A program made the translations under genes and the position numbers. The notes below the pieces were generated by a model that was given only the letters and a program-made list of their open reading frames with translations, searched no databases and was not told the origin of the DNA. A stretch of DNA of 64,000 nt from Pararhodobacter zhoushanensis (GTDB lineage Bacteria; Pseudomonadota; Alphaproteobacteria; Rhodobacterales; Rhodobacteraceae): assembly GCF_025949695.1 (NCBI RefSeq), contig NZ_JAPDFL010000001.1, positions 2,979,501 to 3,043,500 of the forward strand, given 5' to 3'. This document shows positions 16,235-25,164 of the stretch, piece by piece. Each line of letters starts with the position of its first letter. The stretch's first letter is position 1.

Positions 16235-16262
16235 CAAGAATTAAACATGCGTTCAATTCTTG
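16235..16262. promoter_or_regulatory. Inverted repeat before the valine-catabolism operon
   Basis: The arms CAAGAATT (16235-16242) and AATTCTTG (16255-16262) are perfect. Inside them is a second near-palindrome, TTAAAC-ATGC-GTTCAA. It ends 18 bases before the acyl-CoA dehydrogenase start, where a repressor would block transcription. The inner part resembles TetR-family fatty-acid/branched-chain operators. Confidence 0.55.
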
Positions 16263-16280
16263 GGGGAGAGAGGACCGCGC

Positions 16281-17426
16281 ATGGATTTTGCACTAAGCGA
16301 CGAGCAAACCGCCATTTTTGATATGGCCCATGCCTTTGGGCAGGAACACATCGCGCCCTTTGCCCGACAATGGGAAGCCGAGGGCGTAATCCCGCGCGAT
16401 CTGTGGCCGAAGCTGGCCGAACTGGGTCTGGGCGGGCTTTATGTCAGCGAAGAGAATGGCGGAACCGGGCTGACCCGGCTGGATGCGACGCTGGTGTTTG
16501 AAGCGCTGAGCATGGCCTGCCCCTCGGTCGCGTCCTTCCTGTCGATCCACAACATGTGCGCGGCGATGCTGGACAAGTTCGGCTCGGAAGATGTGAAGGC
16601 CCGCATCCTGGCCCCCGCCGTGACAATGGAAAAACTGCTGTCGTATTGCCTGACCGAACCCGGCGCGGGCTCGGACGCGGCGGCGCTGAGCACGCGGGCC
16701 GAAAAGACCAACGCGGGCTACCGGCTCAACGGCACCAAGGCCTTCATCTCGGGCGGCGGGTATTCCGACGCCTATGTCGTCATGTGCCGCACCGGCGATG
16801 CGGGGGCCAAGGGCATCTCGACCGTGGTGGTCGAGCAGGGCACACCCGGGCTCAGCTTTGGCGGGCTTGAGGACAAGATGGGCTGGCGCAGCCAGCCGAC
16901 CCGACAGGTGCAGTTTGATGATTGCGTGACTTCGCTCGACAACCTCGTCGGGGGCGAGGGCGACGGGTTCAAATACGCGATGATCGGATTGGATGGCGGG
17001 CGGCTGAACATCTCGGCCTGCAGCCTTGGCGGCGCGCAGGCGGCGCTGAACCAGACGCTGGCCTATATGGGTGAGCGCAAGGCGTTTGGCAAAAGCATCG
17101 ACCAGTTTCAGGCGCTGCAATTCCGCCTTGCCGATATGGAGATCGAACTGCAGGCGGCGCGGGTCTTCCTGCGGCAGGCGGCGTGGAAGCTGGACACCAA
17201 AGCCCCCGACGCGACCAAGTTCTGCGCCATGGCGAAGAAATTCGTCACCGAAGCCGGCAGCCGCATCGCCGATCAGTGCCTGCAATTGCATGGCGGCTAT
17301 GGCTATCTGGCCGATTATGGCATCGAAAAGCTTGTGCGGGATCTGCGTGTGCATCAGATCCTCGAAGGCACCAATGAAATCATGCGCCTGATCACCGTCC
17401 GGGCGCTGCTGGCCGAACGCGGCTAA
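16281..17426 (+). CDS. Acyl-CoA dehydrogenase, probably isobutyryl-CoA dehydrogenase
   Basis: A 381-residue FAD enzyme with the three-domain acyl-CoA dehydrogenase fold. The FAD/substrate segment YCLTEPGAGSDA (about 126-137), the beta-domain, the RKAFGKSIDQFQ helix start and the C-terminal catalytic Glu in LEGTNEIMR are all present. Direct linkage to 3-hydroxyisobutyryl-CoA hydrolase and 3-hydroxyisobutyrate dehydrogenase genes indicates that it converts isobutyryl-CoA to methacrylyl-CoA in valine breakdown. The ATG at 16281 follows GGGGGAGAGAGG. A 2-methylbutyryl substrate cannot be excluded. Confidence 0.9.
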   Translation: MDFALSDEQTAIFDMAHAFGQEHIAPFARQWEAEGVIPRDLWPKLAELGLGGLYVSEENGGTGLTRLDATLVFEALSMACPSVASFLSIHNMCAAMLDKFGSEDVKARILAPAVTMEKLLSYCLTEPGAGSDAAALSTRAEKTNAGYRLNGTKAFISGGGYSDAYVVMCRTGDAGAKGISTVVVEQGTPGLSFGGLEDKMGWRSQPTRQVQFDDCVTSLDNLVGGEGDGFKYAMIGLDGGRLNISACSLGGAQAALNQTLAYMGERKAFGKSIDQFQALQFRLADMEIELQAARVFLRQAAWKLDTKAPDATKFCAMAKKFVTEAGSRIADQCLQLHGGYGYLADYGIEKLVRDLRVHQILEGTNEIMRLITVRALLAERG

Positions 17427-17435
17427 GGGAAATCC

Positions 17436-18464
17436 ATGTCTGAACCCGAAGTGATCGTGCGCAAAGAGGGCCGTGCCGGTCGTCTGACGCTGAACCGCCC
17501 GCAGGCGCTGAACGCGCTGACGCATGGCATCTGCCTGCAGACCACGCAGGCGCTGCGCGACTGGGCCGATGACCCCGAGGTGTCGGTGATCCTTCTCGAC
17601 GGCGCCGGCGAGCGGGCGTTTTGCTCGGGCGGCGATATCGCGCAGGTGACGGCGGCGGGCAAGCGCGGCGACTACGCCGCCGGGCGCGATTTCTGGCGTG
17701 ATGAATACCGCATGAACTGCCTGATGGCCGCCTATGCCAAGCCCGTGGTCAGCTTCATGCACGGCTTCGTCATGGGCGGCGGTGTCGGCTATGGCTGCCA
17801 CACGCGCAACCGGATCGTCGGCGAGAGCACGCAGATGGCGATGCCCGAATGCGGCATCGGCATGATCCCCGATGTCGGCGGCACCTGGCTGCTGGGTCAG
17901 GCCCCCGGCGAGCTGGGGGTGTATCTTGCGCTGACCGCCGCGCGCATGGGACCGGGCGACGCGATCCATGCCGGTTTCGCCGACCGCTTCGTGCCTGAGG
18001 CCGCCTGGGACAGCGCCAAGGCCGCGCTGATCGAGACCGGCGATGTCGGCACCCTGCCCCGGCACGCCGATCCGGCCAGCCCGATGGCGGTTGAGCAATC
18101 GCGGATCAACCGGCTGTTTGCGCCCTCGACCGTGACCGAGATCATCGACAATCTGCGCAGCGACCCCAGCGCCATCGCGCAAGCGGCGCTCAAGGCGATC
18201 GGCCGCAACTCGCCACTGTCGATGGCCAGTACGCTGGCTTTGCTGCGCCCCTCGCCCCGTTCGCTGGAAGAGGCGCTCAAGCAGGAATACCGCTGGACCT
18301 GGCGCGCCATGGAAAAATCCGACTTCATCGAGGGCGTGCGCGCGCAGATCATCGACAAGGACCGCACCCCGCACTGGAAGCACGCCGCCCCCGCCGATGT
18401 CACCATCGCCGAGGTCGCCGCCCTGCTGGCCACGCTGGGCCGCGACGAGCTGAGTTTTGGCTGA
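17436..18464 (+). CDS. 3-hydroxyisobutyryl-CoA hydrolase (crotonase family)
   Basis: 342 residues, longer than simple enoyl-CoA hydratases and typical of the HIBCH/ECH_2 group. It hydrolyses 3-hydroxyisobutyryl-CoA to free 3-hydroxyisobutyrate, the committed CoA-release step of valine catabolism. Visible signatures are FCSGGDIAQV (oxyanion/CoA segment), MGGGVGYG, MPECGIGMIPDVGG with the catalytic Glu, and the C-terminal helical extension. It starts 9 bases after the dehydrogenase stop, so it is clearly in the same operon. Confidence 0.92.
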   Translation: MSEPEVIVRKEGRAGRLTLNRPQALNALTHGICLQTTQALRDWADDPEVSVILLDGAGERAFCSGGDIAQVTAAGKRGDYAAGRDFWRDEYRMNCLMAAYAKPVVSFMHGFVMGGGVGYGCHTRNRIVGESTQMAMPECGIGMIPDVGGTWLLGQAPGELGVYLALTAARMGPGDAIHAGFADRFVPEAAWDSAKAALIETGDVGTLPRHADPASPMAVEQSRINRLFAPSTVTEIIDNLRSDPSAIAQAALKAIGRNSPLSMASTLALLRPSPRSLEEALKQEYRWTWRAMEKSDFIEGVRAQIIDKDRTPHWKHAAPADVTIAEVAALLATLGRDELSFG

Positions 18465-18512
18465 GATCCGGCTGAGCCCACGCTCGGCCCCCCGCTTTTG
18501 AGGAGGAGCATC

Positions 18513-19382
18513 ATGAACATCGCCTTTATCGGTCTGGGCAATATGGGCGCGCCCATGGCCGCCAATCTGATCAAGGCCGGGCACAGCGTCACCGGCTTTG
18601 ACACTCAGGCCACGCCCGCGGGCGTGACGATGGCCGCGTCGGCCGCCGAGGCGGCCACGGGCGCCGATGTGGTCATCACCATGCTGCCCAATGGCGCGAT
18701 CCTGCGCGCCGTGGCCGACCAGATCATCGCGGCGATGAAACCGGGTGCGGTGCTCTGCGACTGCTCGACCGTCGATGTCGACAGCGCCAAAGCCGTCGCC
18801 GCGCAGGCCGAGGCCGCCGGTCTGGGCGCGCTGGATGCGCCGGTCTCGGGCGGCACGGGCGGGGCGACCAACGGCACGCTGACCTTCATGGTCGGCGGCA
18901 GCGATGCGGCCTTCGCCACTGTGCAGCCGTTGTTCGAGATCATGGGCCAGAAGGCCGTGCATTGCGGCGCGGCGGGCGCGGGCCAGTCGGCCAAGATCTG
19001 CAACAACATGATCCTTGGCGTCACCATGATCGCCACCTGCGAGGCCTTCGCGCTGGCCGACAAGCTGGGGCTGGACCGGCAGAAGATGTTCGATGTGGTC
19101 TCGACCTCGTCGGGCTACAGCTGGTCGATGAACGCCTATTGCCCCGCGCCGGGCGTTGGCCCGCAATCGCCCGCCGACAACGGCTACAAACCCGGTTTCG
19201 CCGCCGAGCTGATGCTCAAGGACCTGCGCCTGAGCCAGCAAGCGGCGGAAAGCGCCGATGCCGACACGCCTATGGGTCAGCTGGCCGCCGCGCTCTATCA
19301 GCAGTTCGTGGAAGCCGAGGACGGCAAAGGCATGGACTTCTCGGCCATGCTCCCCCGCTTTGAGAAGCGCGGGCGCGCCTGA
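18513..19382 (+). CDS. mmsB: 3-hydroxyisobutyrate dehydrogenase
   Basis: 289 residues with an N-terminal Rossmann domain (GLGNMGAPMAANL, about 7-19), the substrate-binding DAPVSGGTGGA segment and the catalytic Lys in GQSAKICNNM. It oxidises 3-hydroxyisobutyrate to methylmalonate semialdehyde with NAD, supplying the substrate of MmsA encoded 4 kb upstream. The ATG at 18513 follows AGGAGGAG. The stop overlaps the start of the Crp/Fnr regulator by one base. Confidence 0.95.
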   Translation: MNIAFIGLGNMGAPMAANLIKAGHSVTGFDTQATPAGVTMAASAAEAATGADVVITMLPNGAILRAVADQIIAAMKPGAVLCDCSTVDVDSAKAVAAQAEAAGLGALDAPVSGGTGGATNGTLTFMVGGSDAAFATVQPLFEIMGQKAVHCGAAGAGQSAKICNNMILGVTMIATCEAFALADKLGLDRQKMFDVVSTSSGYSWSMNAYCPAPGVGPQSPADNGYKPGFAAELMLKDLRLSQQAAESADADTPMGQLAAALYQQFVEAEDGKGMDFSAMLPRFEKRGRA

Positions 19383-20029
19383 TGGGATGGGCAGGCACCG
19401 CGCTCCCCGGACTGGATGCCGAGGACCGCGCGCGGCTTGACGCCCTACCCGTTCAGGTGCTGCCAAACGGTGCGCATCTGTTTTCCCCCGGCGACCGTCC
19501 GCAGGGCTTTGCCATGGTGCTCTCGGGCCGGATCGAGGTCAGCCTCACCGGCCCCAACGGGCGCGAGATCCTGCTCTACGCCGTCGAGCCGGGCCAGAGC
19601 TGCATCCAGACCACGCTGGGGCTTCTGGGCGATGACGCCTATTCCGGCGAAGCGGTCTGTGTCGGCCCGGTGCGCGTCTCGGTGATCCCCGCTGCGCTGT
19701 TCCACGCGCTCATGGCCCGGTCCGAGGCGTTTCGCGGCTTCGTCTTCCACGCGCTGGCGACGCGGATGAACGACATGACCCAGCTGCTCGAGCGCGTCGC
19801 TTTCACCCGAGTCGAGGCGCGGCTGGCCGGGGCCTTGCTGGATCTGGGCGGGCATGGCGGTATCGTCGAGGCCACCCATGCCGAGCTCGCCGCGCGCATC
19901 GGCTCGGCGCGCGAGGTGGTCTCGCGCAGGCTGGAAGCGATGGCCAGACGCGGGATGGTCAGCACGGATCGCGGACGCGTCGCGCTGCTCGATCCCGCTG
20001 CGCTGCGCCGTCTTGCTGTGGCGCTTTAA
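19382..20029 (+). CDS. Crp/Fnr-family transcriptional regulator with two conserved-looking cysteines
   Basis: 215 residues: an N-terminal cNMP-type beta-roll (about 20-125), a dimerisation helix and a winged helix-turn-helix (about 155-210, with ATHAELAARIGSAREVVSRRLEAM). It lacks the N-terminal cysteine cluster of true Fnr. It has Cys74 (GQSCIQTT) and Cys93 in the sensor domain, which could act as a redox or sulfur switch (inference). It is translationally coupled to mmsB (TGATG), yet the following DUF2892 gene suggests a link to sulfur or thiol physiology rather than valine. Confidence 0.88.
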   Translation: MGWAGTALPGLDAEDRARLDALPVQVLPNGAHLFSPGDRPQGFAMVLSGRIEVSLTGPNGREILLYAVEPGQSCIQTTLGLLGDDAYSGEAVCVGPVRVSVIPAALFHALMARSEAFRGFVFHALATRMNDMTQLLERVAFTRVEARLAGALLDLGGHGGIVEATHAELAARIGSAREVVSRRLEAMARRGMVSTDRGRVALLDPAALRRLAVAL

Positions 20030-20115
20030 GCGCTCAGCGCGGTGATCAGGTCACAGACCCGCTGCGGTCAGCGGTGCTATTTTCGATGTGGCACAAATCT
20101 GGAAAGGGTTTCCCC

Positions 20116-20322
20116 ATGTTCTCGCGCAATGTCGGCACAATCGACCGCGGTCTTCGCATCGTCCTGGGTCTGGCCCTGCTGGCCGGGTTCTTCCTGAACC
20201 CCGACGCCAGCCTGCGCTGGCTGTATCTGGTGGGGATCATCCCGCTGGTCACCGGGTTGATGGGCACCTGCCCGCTCTACCGGATATTCGGCGTCTCGAC
20301 CTGCCCGATTTCGCGCAGCTGA
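20116..20322 (+). CDS. DUF2892 small inner-membrane protein
   Basis: 68 residues from the ATG at 20116, preceded by GGAAAGG. It starts FSRNVGTIDRGLR, the DUF2892 signature, followed by two membrane helices (about 14-30 and 36-52). A conserved CPLYRIFGVSTC segment holds two cysteines. Such domains are fused to rhodanese in YgaP-type sulfurtransferases. Its place behind the Cys-containing Crp/Fnr regulator fits a sulfur or persulfide role, but this is inferred. Confidence 0.85.
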   Translation: MFSRNVGTIDRGLRIVLGLALLAGFFLNPDASLRWLYLVGIIPLVTGLMGTCPLYRIFGVSTCPISRS

Positions 20323-20355
20323 CCCACAAAGCGCCGGAGGGGCAAAGCCCCGACA

Positions 20356-20400
20356 CGCCGCGCGAAGGCTCCCCTTGCGGGGGCCTGAGCGCGGCGTTTT
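20356..20400 (+). terminator. Intrinsic terminator after the DUF2892 gene
   Basis: Outer stem CGCCGCGC / GCGCGGCG (20356-20363, 20389-20396) encloses an inner AGGCTCCCC...GGGGGCCT hairpin and is followed by TTTT. It lies between convergent genes. A smaller GGGGC-AAA-GCCCC hairpin sits just before it. Confidence 0.72.
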
Positions 20401-20409
20401 CGCGCCCGC

Positions 20410-22272
20410 TCAGAGCGGGGTGCTCACGCTGACATGCGAGCTGCCCTCATGCGACTGGCGCGCCCACATCGCCGCATAGCGCTGCCCCAGCGCCAGAAGC
20501 TGCGCATGGGTGCCCTCTTCGATCACCTCGCCCGCCTCCAGCACCACGATCCGGTCGGCATCGACCACCGTGGACAACCGGTGCGCGATGGTGATCACCG
20601 TGCGCCCCTTGCCCATCGCGGCCAGCGCGTCCTGAATGTCATGCTCGGTCTGCGTATCCAGCGCCGAGGTCGCCTCATCCAGCAGCAGGATCGCCGGGTT
20701 CTTCAGCAGCGTCCGGGCAATCCCCACCCGCTGCTTTTCGCCGCCCGACAGCTTCAACCCGCGCTCGCCGACCTGCGTTTCATAACCCTGCGGCAAGCTG
20801 ATGATGAAGTCATGGATCCTGGCCGAGCGCGCCGCCGCCTCGACCTCGTCGCGCGTCGCGTGGTCCTTGCCATAGGCGATGTTGTAATAGATCGTATCGT
20901 TGAACAGCACGGTATCCTGCGGCACCACGCCAATCGCCGCGTGCAAGCTGTCCAGCGTCACGTCGCGCACATCCTGCCCGTCGATGGTCAGCGCCCCGCC
21001 GCTCACGTCATAAAAGCGGAACAACAGCCGCCCGATGGTCGATTTGCCGCTGCCCGAATGCCCGACCAGCGCGACGGTCTGCCCGGCGGGCACGTCGATG
21101 CTCACGCCTTTCAGGATCGCGCGCTCGGTCTCATAGGAAAATGTCACATCGTCCAGCCGCACATGCCCACCGGCCAGCCGCAGCGGTACAGCACCGGGTT
21201 TCTCGACCACATCGGGCGCCTGATTGAGCAGCCCGAACATCTGCCCCATATCGACCAGCGCCTGCCGGATCTCGCGGTACACCGTGCCCAGAAAGTTCAG
21301 CGGCATGGTGATCTGGATCATGTAGGCGTTGACCATGACGAAATCGCCCACGGTCAGCGTGTTGTTCTGCACCCCGATGGCCGCCATCACCATGACCACC
21401 ACCAACCCGGTGGTGATCAGCGCGGCCTGCCCGAAGTTGAGCAGCGTCAGCGAATAGGCGGTACGCAAAGCGGCGCTCTCGTACCCTTCCATCGCCCTGT
21501 CATAGCGTTGCGCCTCGCGGTTCTCGGCGTTGAAATACTTGACGGTTTCAAAGTTGAGCAGGCTGTCGATGGCCTTCTGGTTGGCGTCGGTATCCTGCTC
21601 GTTCATCTCGCGCCGGATCTTCACCCGCCATTCGGTCACCGTGAAGGTGAACCAGACATAGAGCGCGATGGTGACCATGATCACCGTCAGATACCAGGCG
21701 TCGAACAGCACCAGCATGACGATGCCGATCATCAGCAGTTCCAGCACCAGCGGTCCGATGGAGAACAGCAGGAAGCGCAGCAGGAAATCGACGCCCTTCA
21801 CCCCGCGCTCGATCACCCGGCTGAGGCCCCCGGTCTTGCGCGTCAGGTGATAGCGCAGGCTCAGGCGGTGGATATGCGTGAACGTCTCCAGCGCCAGTTG
21901 CCGCAGCGCACGTTGACCCACGGCAGCAAAGAACGCGTCGCGCAATTGCTGGAAGCCGTTGGTCATCAGCCGCGCCATGCCGTAGGCGATGGTCAGCCCC
22001 ACCGCGCCGACGCCCACCAGCCACCCTGCATCGAGCGGGTTTGGCGCCAGCGCATCGACGGCGGCCTTGTAGATCATCGGCGTTCCCACCGCGATCAGCT
22101 TGGACGCCATCAGCGCCACCATTGCCAGCACGACGCGGATTTTCAGCCCGTTCTCGCCCTCGGGCCACAGATACGGCGCGACTTTGGCGATGGTCGAACG
22201 GCCCGAAGCCTCGGTTTCCAAAGGGTCGGAGGGCAGCGCGGTCGAGCTGGGACGGTTTCGCATACGGGACAT
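20410..22272 (-). CDS. Atm1-type ABC exporter (permease-ATPase half-transporter)
   Basis: About 620 residues from the ATG at 22272; in-frame non-ATG starts up to 22344 are possible but have no better ribosome binding site. The N-terminal six-helix type 1 ABC exporter domain (about 50-340) includes the Atm1 segment FNAENREAQRYDRAM. The ATPase has Walker A GHSGSGKSTI, signature LSGGEKQRVGIART, Walker B ILLLDEATSALD and the H-loop IAHRLST. Atm1-type proteins export glutathione or glutathione-bound metals or persulfides from the cytoplasm; the exact substrate is not shown by the sequence. Confidence 0.92.
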   Translation of the reverse strand: MSRMRNRPSSTALPSDPLETEASGRSTIAKVAPYLWPEGENGLKIRVVLAMVALMASKLIAVGTPMIYKAAVDALAPNPLDAGWLVGVGAVGLTIAYGMARLMTNGFQQLRDAFFAAVGQRALRQLALETFTHIHRLSLRYHLTRKTGGLSRVIERGVKGVDFLLRFLLFSIGPLVLELLMIGIVMLVLFDAWYLTVIMVTIALYVWFTFTVTEWRVKIRREMNEQDTDANQKAIDSLLNFETVKYFNAENREAQRYDRAMEGYESAALRTAYSLTLLNFGQAALITTGLVVVMVMAAIGVQNNTLTVGDFVMVNAYMIQITMPLNFLGTVYREIRQALVDMGQMFGLLNQAPDVVEKPGAVPLRLAGGHVRLDDVTFSYETERAILKGVSIDVPAGQTVALVGHSGSGKSTIGRLLFRFYDVSGGALTIDGQDVRDVTLDSLHAAIGVVPQDTVLFNDTIYYNIAYGKDHATRDEVEAAARSARIHDFIISLPQGYETQVGERGLKLSGGEKQRVGIARTLLKNPAILLLDEATSALDTQTEHDIQDALAAMGKGRTVITIAHRLSTVVDADRIVVLEAGEVIEEGTHAQLLALGQRYAAMWARQSHEGSSHVSVSTPL

Positions 22273-22364
22273 TGGGCTCGCTGTCTGGGCTGGCGTGGGA
22301 GAGAGACGTAATCCCTTCACGCAGGCTTTACCAGCCTGACACAAGCGCCTTGTGCACCGGGGGC

Positions 22365-24386
22365 TTATTCCGTCGGCAAGGTAAAGATCTGCCCCGGGTA
22401 GATCAGATCGGGATCACGGATCTGGCTGCGGTTGGCGTTGTAGATGATGACATAGCGCTCCCCCTCGCCGTAACGCTCACGCGAGATATGCCACAGCGTG
22501 TTGCCCGGCTGCACGGTGATCAGTGACACCTGCGGCGCGGCAACGGTCGGCGGCGCGCTGGCCGGTGCCGTGGCGGTGACGCCCGGCGTCTGGGTTGCCA
22601 CGACGGCGAGGGATGGCTCGGCAGGTGCCGCCTCAGGGGTTTCCTGCACGAGCGGCGTCGCCACGGGGGGCGTCACATCGGCGGCAGGCGCGTCGGATTC
22701 CTGCACACTCGCGGCAGCGGTGCTGGACGTGCTGGCCTCCGGCGCAGTCGTCGCGGCGCTCTCAACCGGGCGCGCGGCTCCGGGGGTCGCGACGGACGCC
22801 TCAGGCTCAACCGCCGCCGTCCTTGTCACGGGTTGCTCAACGGGCGCCGCCTGTTGCGCGCGGGCTTGCGCGGCGGCGACGATCTCAGGGGCTTCGCGCT
22901 GGAACGGGGTCTCAAAGCGCGAAACCACCCGCCCGTCAGTGCCGACCTGATCGACCCGCAACGTGTAGACGCCCGGATCAATCGACGGCAGGTCCGAAGC
23001 CCAATCGCCACTCTCGGCCTGCGCCACGGCGATGGGCCGGTTGTCCAGATAGATGCGCAGATTGGCGTCAGGATTGGCCCGCGCCGCGCGGCCTGCGATC
23101 TGCACATCCCCCGCCGAAGAATAGCTGATCGAGTCGATGATCACATTGTCCATCACACTGGGGGCGCGGTCCAGAACCGTGACCTGCCCGTCGCCGCGCA
23201 GCAAGAAGGCCGAGGGCATGCGGCTGGACTCGGGCGCACTCTCGGCACTGGCGACCATGGTCGGCTCAGAGGCAGCCTCGGGCGCGGTACGGTCCGGCAC
23301 CGGCACAGGATCCGCTTGCGCAGGCTCGGCGCTGGCCACGGCCGTTTGAGCGGCCTGCGGCGTGTCAGCACCCGCTTCAGACGGCGCAGCGCCGGTCGGG
23401 CGCGTCGCGGCTTCTGCCGAGGCGACCTCTTGCGGCGCGGCCTCGGCCGGGTCAGCGGCAGGCACGCCCGGAACGGGTGCCTGCGCTGCCGGTTGGTCGT
23501 TAGTGGATTGATCCGCGTCGGACGCGATGCGCTGACCGTCGATGCCCGGCGCGCTGTCGTCTGGCGTGGCGCTTGCACTCTCGGTCCCTGCGACGGGGCT
23601 GCTCTGCAAACTCTCGGGCGCAGGAGTGTCAGTCGCGACCTCGGCCGCCGGTTCATCGCGGGCCGGGGGTGCCGACGGTTCCGCTTCAAGCGCGGAGGCC
23701 ACCTCGACCGGTGCGGGCTCTGTCGCCGCCTCTTCGGAAACGCCCTGCGCCTGCACTGCCGCGGCACCGGCGCTGGCCGGGTCCGCAGCCTCACCGGAGG
23801 TCGCGACGTCTGACAGGGCGGTCAAAGGCTCGGCTTGGGATTCGGTCGTGGGCAGACCGTCAACCGCAGTTTGCTGTCCCACCGCATCCGCTGCCGGCTG
23901 ATCGACTGCCGCGATCTGCACCGGCATGTCTGCCGGACGCGGGGTCAGGATCACCGTATCCTCGCCGACAATCACCTGCCCCGCAGCATCGAGCATCTCA
24001 AGCGTCATGACCTGCGGCACGTCCGACGGCTCCAGCGAAAAGATCGCCACGAACTGCCCGGCTGAATCCGCCGAGGTCTGCGCCCGTTCGACACCATCGA
24101 CCCGCAGGACCACCGCCGCACCCGGCGCTGCCGATCCGGCCACCAGCGCCGCGCCGTCGCGTGCGACGCGCACGACGCCAAAACCGGGGGGAACGGGGGC
24201 GACAACGGGCGGCTCTTCGGCCACCGGCGGCGTGCTTGGCTCGGGCGCAACCGAGGGGGTGGCCGGCGTCGCGTCCGGCGCAACAGCGACCCGATCGTCC
24301 TGCATGCCCATGGCCAGCCACACGGCAACCGCGCTGCCTGCGACCAGTGTACCACTGCCCAGGATCCATACCAGGTAACGCGACAT
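22365..24386 (-). CDS. LysM-domain envelope protein with Ig-like domains and Ala/Pro-rich linker
   Basis: 673 residues from the ATG at 24386, with an AAGG ribosome binding site. Residues 5-26 form an N-terminal signal anchor. An Ig-like beta domain follows (about 68-150), then about 250 residues of low-complexity Ala/Pro/Glu/Ser sequence. A second beta domain (about 395-500) and another Ala/Pro-rich tract come next. The C-terminal LysM (about 625-673: ITVQPGNTLWHISRERYG ... YPGQIFTLP) should bind peptidoglycan. The layout suggests a protein anchored in the inner membrane and reaching the cell wall. No enzymatic domain is visible. Confidence 0.88.
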   Translation of the reverse strand: MSRYLVWILGSGTLVAGSAVAVWLAMGMQDDRVAVAPDATPATPSVAPEPSTPPVAEEPPVVAPVPPGFGVVRVARDGAALVAGSAAPGAAVVLRVDGVERAQTSADSAGQFVAIFSLEPSDVPQVMTLEMLDAAGQVIVGEDTVILTPRPADMPVQIAAVDQPAADAVGQQTAVDGLPTTESQAEPLTALSDVATSGEAADPASAGAAAVQAQGVSEEAATEPAPVEVASALEAEPSAPPARDEPAAEVATDTPAPESLQSSPVAGTESASATPDDSAPGIDGQRIASDADQSTNDQPAAQAPVPGVPAADPAEAAPQEVASAEAATRPTGAAPSEAGADTPQAAQTAVASAEPAQADPVPVPDRTAPEAASEPTMVASAESAPESSRMPSAFLLRGDGQVTVLDRAPSVMDNVIIDSISYSSAGDVQIAGRAARANPDANLRIYLDNRPIAVAQAESGDWASDLPSIDPGVYTLRVDQVGTDGRVVSRFETPFQREAPEIVAAAQARAQQAAPVEQPVTRTAAVEPEASVATPGAARPVESAATTAPEASTSSTAAASVQESDAPAADVTPPVATPLVQETPEAAPAEPSLAVVATQTPGVTATAPASAPPTVAAPQVSLITVQPGNTLWHISRERYGEGERYVIIYNANRSQIRDPDLIYPGQIFTLPTE

Positions 24387-24491
24387 CAACCTTGTCTCCC
24401 CGTGTCGGGACCGCTCTTGTTCCCTTCATACAACGCCCGTATCTATGGGTGAACACTTATTCTTGCCCCAAGGTCTTGCGAAAGGACACCC

Positions 24492-25052
24492 ATGCCAGCC
24501 TTCCCTCCCTCGGTCTGCGTGTTCTGCGGCTCGCGGCCCGGCAACGATCCCGCCATGATGCAGGCCGCCCATGATACCGGCACGATGCTGGCGCGGCGCG
24601 GGTGGCGGCTGGTCTATGGCGCGGGCGATATCGGGCTGATGGGCGAGACGGCGCGCACGACGCAAGCGGCGGGCGGCAAGACCTTCGGGGTAATCCCGAC
24701 GCATCTGATGCAGGGCGAGGTGGCGCGGGCCGATCTGGATACGCTGGTGATCACCGAGACGATGCACGAGCGCAAGAAGGTGATGTTCGCCAACTCGCAC
24801 GCGATTGTCGTGCTGCCGGGCGGTGCGGGCACGCTGGACGAGTTCTTCGAGGTCGTCACCTGGGCGCAGATCGGGCTGCACAAGAAACCGGTGGTGCTGG
24901 TGGATCAGAACGGGTTCTGGCAGCCACTGATGGCGCTGGTCGAGCATGTGATCGCGCAGGGCTTCGCGCCGGATTTTCTGCGCGATCTGATCACCGTGGT
25001 GCCGGATGTGGCGATGCTGGAGGTCGCTCTGGCGGCCTATCTGCCTGCGTAA
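24492..25052 (+). CDS. LOG-family protein (TIGR00730 Rossmann fold)
   Basis: 186 residues with the LOG nucleotide-binding signature PGGAGTLDEFFE (about 116-127) and the GGGxGLMG-type loop seen here as GAGDIGLMG. Family members are cytokinin riboside 5'-monophosphate phosphoribohydrolases or more general nucleotide 5'-monophosphate nucleosidases. In a marine or soil bacterium without other cytokinin genes nearby, the second role is as likely. It ends just before a bidirectional terminator shared with a convergent small gene. Confidence 0.93.
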   Translation: MPAFPPSVCVFCGSRPGNDPAMMQAAHDTGTMLARRGWRLVYGAGDIGLMGETARTTQAAGGKTFGVIPTHLMQGEVARADLDTLVITETMHERKKVMFANSHAIVVLPGGAGTLDEFFEVVTWAQIGLHKKPVVLVDQNGFWQPLMALVEHVIAQGFAPDFLRDLITVVPDVAMLEVALAAYLPA

Positions 25053-25104
25053 CGCCGGGTGTCCCTTGATGGGACATTTTGAAAACTAAGCAAAATCAAC
25101 GGAT

Positions 25105-25130
25105 AAAGGGCGGGGATTAACCCGCCCTTT
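25105..25130. terminator. Bidirectional intrinsic terminator
   Basis: Perfect stem AAAGGGCGGG / CCCGCCCTTT with a GATTAA loop. The A/T ends make it work for both the LOG gene and the convergent small membrane-protein gene. Confidence 0.85.
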
Positions 25131-25164
25131 ACCAATACAGCACCTGACGCGTGGCTTGGCGCGA

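Noticed and set aside
16293..19466. 1057-codon open frame on the minus strand
   Set aside because: It is antisense to four well-supported valine-pathway/Crp genes, has Arg/Gly/His-rich composition and no domain; it is a by-product of high GC3 codon use.
20434..22311. 625-codon plus-strand frame
   Set aside because: It lies opposite the Atm1-type exporter, whose ABC motifs are all intact; the composition is typical of an antisense shadow.
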